DNA from: X23 sp050251575
GTDB lineage: Bacteria; Bacillota; Clostridia; SK-Y3
Direction of reading: 5' to 3'
NCBI GenBank assembly: GCA_050251575.1
Contig: JBFWMP010000133.1
Coordinates: forward strand, 1 to 7,471
DNA length: 7,471 bases
Below, in pieces: positions 5,906-7,471 of this stretch; the stretch's first letter is position 1; each line of letters begins with the position of its first letter. Position numbers and translations under genes: made by a program. Below the pieces are notes generated by a model. The model was not told where the DNA came from, ran no database searches, and was given only the letters and a program-made list of their open reading frames with translations.

Positions 5906-7471
5906 TCTTACAATTTTTTTAATATTTATTATTTTGTGCAGCTTTTCTTCTGTACATGCTGAGCAGCATGAGAGTAGAAAAGCTGTTCTTATAATAATGA
6001 ATTTTACTAATATTGAGAAACTTGCAGCAATGCCAAAACTAAACCGGCTTATGCAAAATGGCGCTGTTGGTTTGATGAACACACGGGGAGCCAGCAAAAC
6101 AGATAGTGATAGAGCCTATGCCACACTAGGATGGGGAAGCCGTGCAGATGTATTGACTTCTCAAAGTTTTGTCCAAAAGAATAGCTCTTCATTTTATCTA
6201 AAAGAAATAGATGAAATTAAAAAATTAAACCTAAATAATCCTTATAATATTAAGGTTGGGTTATTAGGAGACTTCCTTCACAGTCAGGGTTTAAAGACTT
6301 CATTTATTGGGAGTCAGATCATTCAGGGACAGCAGATCTTTCCGGGTGCGCTGATTGCGGTAGATGGTAATGGCATCATTGATTCGGGAATCATTGATAA
6401 TCAAATACTGCTATACAATAGTGAGACGAATGGCTATAGAACGGATTATGAAGCTTTGCTCAATGTTTTTAAAATGGAATATAGTAAGAGGCAATTTATT
6501 GTTATCGATACCGGGGATACTTCCAGATATGAGTATTACGGTGGAATAGGACGAATGTTGCAACCCTCTAAGGAGGATGTTCTTCAAGATATTGATAAGT
6601 TTATCGGACAATTGACGGAAGAGATAGATGATAAGAATACATTATTGATAGTACTTTCACCTCACTATGGTTCGGAAGATGCAAGGCTTGGCAGGAAGCT
6701 TTGTCCAGTTGTTTTCTATGGGGCGGATACTAAGTCCGGTTTGCTTGCCTCCGATACGACACGACGACCAGGGATTATCGGAAATATTGATATAGCTCCG
6801 ACAATTATAAGTTTTTTTGGAGGAACGTCTGAAAATGTTACAGGGCGCATTGCAAAAACAATAGAAACGGGAGATCATCTGAAAAAGATATCTGATTTAT
6901 TCCGTCTTACAGCTTTTAATTCCTTGAATCGAACCATCATATTAAAAACATATGTAGCTTTTCAGATTGTTTTATTGCTTATTATATTGATTTTTATTTT
7001 AATCTCCGCATCTGCTGCTAGAGTATTAAATAATGATTCAGATAAGCAAAAAGAAAGAAGAATCAGAAGACTTCTGCAAATTATGGTTCTTTTTACTCTT
7101 ATATGCCCGCTCACATTATTTATTATGCCCTTGCTCAACATAAATTCTTTGCCTGTTTATGCGCTGCTATTGGTGTCGATTACCGCAATATTGGGGTTAT
7201 TGGTTTATAAGATAGTAAAAGATCAGGAAATGAGCATTATTATAATTTCTGCGATTACGGCGATAAGTATATTAGTGGACTTATTGCTTAACGGACCGTT
7301 GAATAAGACATCACTGCTGGGTTATGATGCGGTGATTGGCGCCAGATATTATGGATTAGGAAATGAATATATGGGGATACTCATTGCAGCTGTATTGACT
7401 GCTGTTTTGCCGCTGGCGCAGAAGGGCAAGCTGCCGAGGGGGCTTGCGGTGATATTGTTAATTATGGTTCT
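5859..7471 (+). CDS. Membrane protein with alkaline-phosphatase-like extracytoplasmic domain, 3'-truncated
   Basis: The frame is open without a stop from ATG 5859 to the window end (537 codons visible). The N-terminus is a typical signal peptide: basic MNYWKNLLRVILKRNS, hydrophobic LTIFLIFIILCSF, and SSVHA with cleavage likely before EQ. Residues ~45-350 resemble the alkaline phosphatase/phosphoglyceromutase fold: KAVLIIMNF as first strand, LNRLMQNGAVGLM, ATLGWGSRAD, FIVIDTGDTSR, LLIVLSPHYG and TTRRPGIIGNIDIAPTI. The strand that usually carries a metal-binding Asp has Asn (IIMN), so activity is uncertain. At least five membrane helices follow, at about 366-388, 408-428, 432-452, 460-480 and 506-522; a sixth is cut by the window edge. 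Between the fourth and fifth lies GARYYGLGNEYMG, which looks like a strongly conserved loop. I recognise the type as an uncharacterised clostridial family but know no proven function. A role in envelope phospho-substituents is a guess. It overlaps ireB by 47 nt. Confidence 0.8.
   Translation, partial: MNYWKNLLRVILKRNSLTIFLIFIILCSFSSVHAEQHESRKAVLIIMNFTNIEKLAAMPKLNRLMQNGAVGLMNTRGASKTDSDRAYATLGWGSRADVLTSQSFVQKNSSSFYLKEIDEIKKLNLNNPYNIKVGLLGDFLHSQGLKTSFIGSQIIQGQQIFPGALIAVDGNGIIDSGIIDNQILLYNSETNGYRTDYEALLNVFKMEYSKRQFIVIDTGDTSRYEYYGGIGRMLQPSKEDVLQDIDKFIGQLTEEIDDKNTLLIVLSPHYGSEDARLGRKLCPVVFYGADTKSGLLASDTTRRPGIIGNIDIAPTIISFFGGTSENVTGRIAKTIETGDHLKKISDLFRLTAFNSLNRTIILKTYVAFQIVLLLIILIFILISASAARVLNNDSDKQKERRIRRLLQIMVLFTLICPLTLFIMPLLNINSLPVYALLLVSITAILGLLVYKIVKDQEMSIIIISAITAISILVDLLLNGPLNKTSLLGYDAVIGARYYGLGNEYMGILIAAVLTAVLPLAQKGKLPRGLAVILLIMV
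5939..5985 (+). other. Strong hairpin inside the signal-peptide coding region
   Basis: CAGCTTTTCT (5939-5948) pairs perfectly with AGAAAAGCTG (5976-5985). TCT (5949-5951) can pair with AGA (5971-5973). CATGCT (5955-5960) pairs with AGCATG (5965-5970) around a GAGC loop. That gives up to 19 bp in 47 nt, starting 33 nt after the ireB stop codon. The next bases, TTCTT, are too few for a classical terminator. The structure lies in coding sequence for the end of the signal peptide and the start of the mature protein. It may be a partial attenuator, an RNA processing or stability element, or chance. Confidence 0.55.

Noticed and set aside
5997..5999. ATG 5997 as start of the AlkP-like protein
   Set aside because: No ribosome binding site precedes it, and the upstream in-frame sequence encodes a complete signal peptide with a start and ribosome site inside ireB.

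Overview
The window looks like chromosomal DNA of a low-GC Gram-positive anaerobe of the class Clostridia. The evidence is the AT-rich base composition, strong AAAGGAG ribosome binding sites, a T-box leader in front of pheST, an IreB-family (UPF0297) gene, and the protein sequences themselves. I cannot name the genus. All genes I can support lie on the + strand.

Layout. (1) 1-917: the 3' part of a zinc-dependent N-acetylmuramoyl-L-alanine amidase (peptidoglycan hydrolase). (2) 931-1239: a promoter and a Phe-type T-box riboswitch ending in an intrinsic terminator. (3) 1367-5075: pheS and pheT, the two subunits of phenylalanyl-tRNA synthetase, read by antitermination through the T-box. A 304-nt gap separates the two genes and holds a 122-bp element with perfect 17-bp terminal inverted repeats and a cloverleaf-like fold. 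Both genes are preceded by near-identical ~50-nt leaders containing four tandem 7-bp CTCCRRG-type units just upstream of the Shine-Dalgarno site. (4) 5076-5653: a 578-bp gene-free stretch. Its first two thirds is a mosaic of small palindromic interspersed repeats of two families. The remainder is an AT-rich leader. (5) 5654-5905: an IreB-family protein with a TTG start. (6) 5859-7471 (runs off the end): a secreted or membrane protein with a signal peptide, an alkaline-phosphatase-superfamily-like extracytoplasmic domain and at least five transmembrane helices. The two genes overlap by 47 nt, so the second is probably translated with ireB.

How the parts may work together. The pheST block is a classical amino-acid-responsive tRNA-charging operon. 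The flanking genes concern the cell envelope: an amidase on one side, and on the other an IreB-type regulator (in Enterococcus a substrate of the PASTA Ser/Thr kinase IreK) overlapping an uncharacterised AlkP-like membrane protein. The least described parts are that overlapping pair, the cloverleaf element, the paired heptad leaders and the repeat mosaic. Their functions are inferred, not shown.
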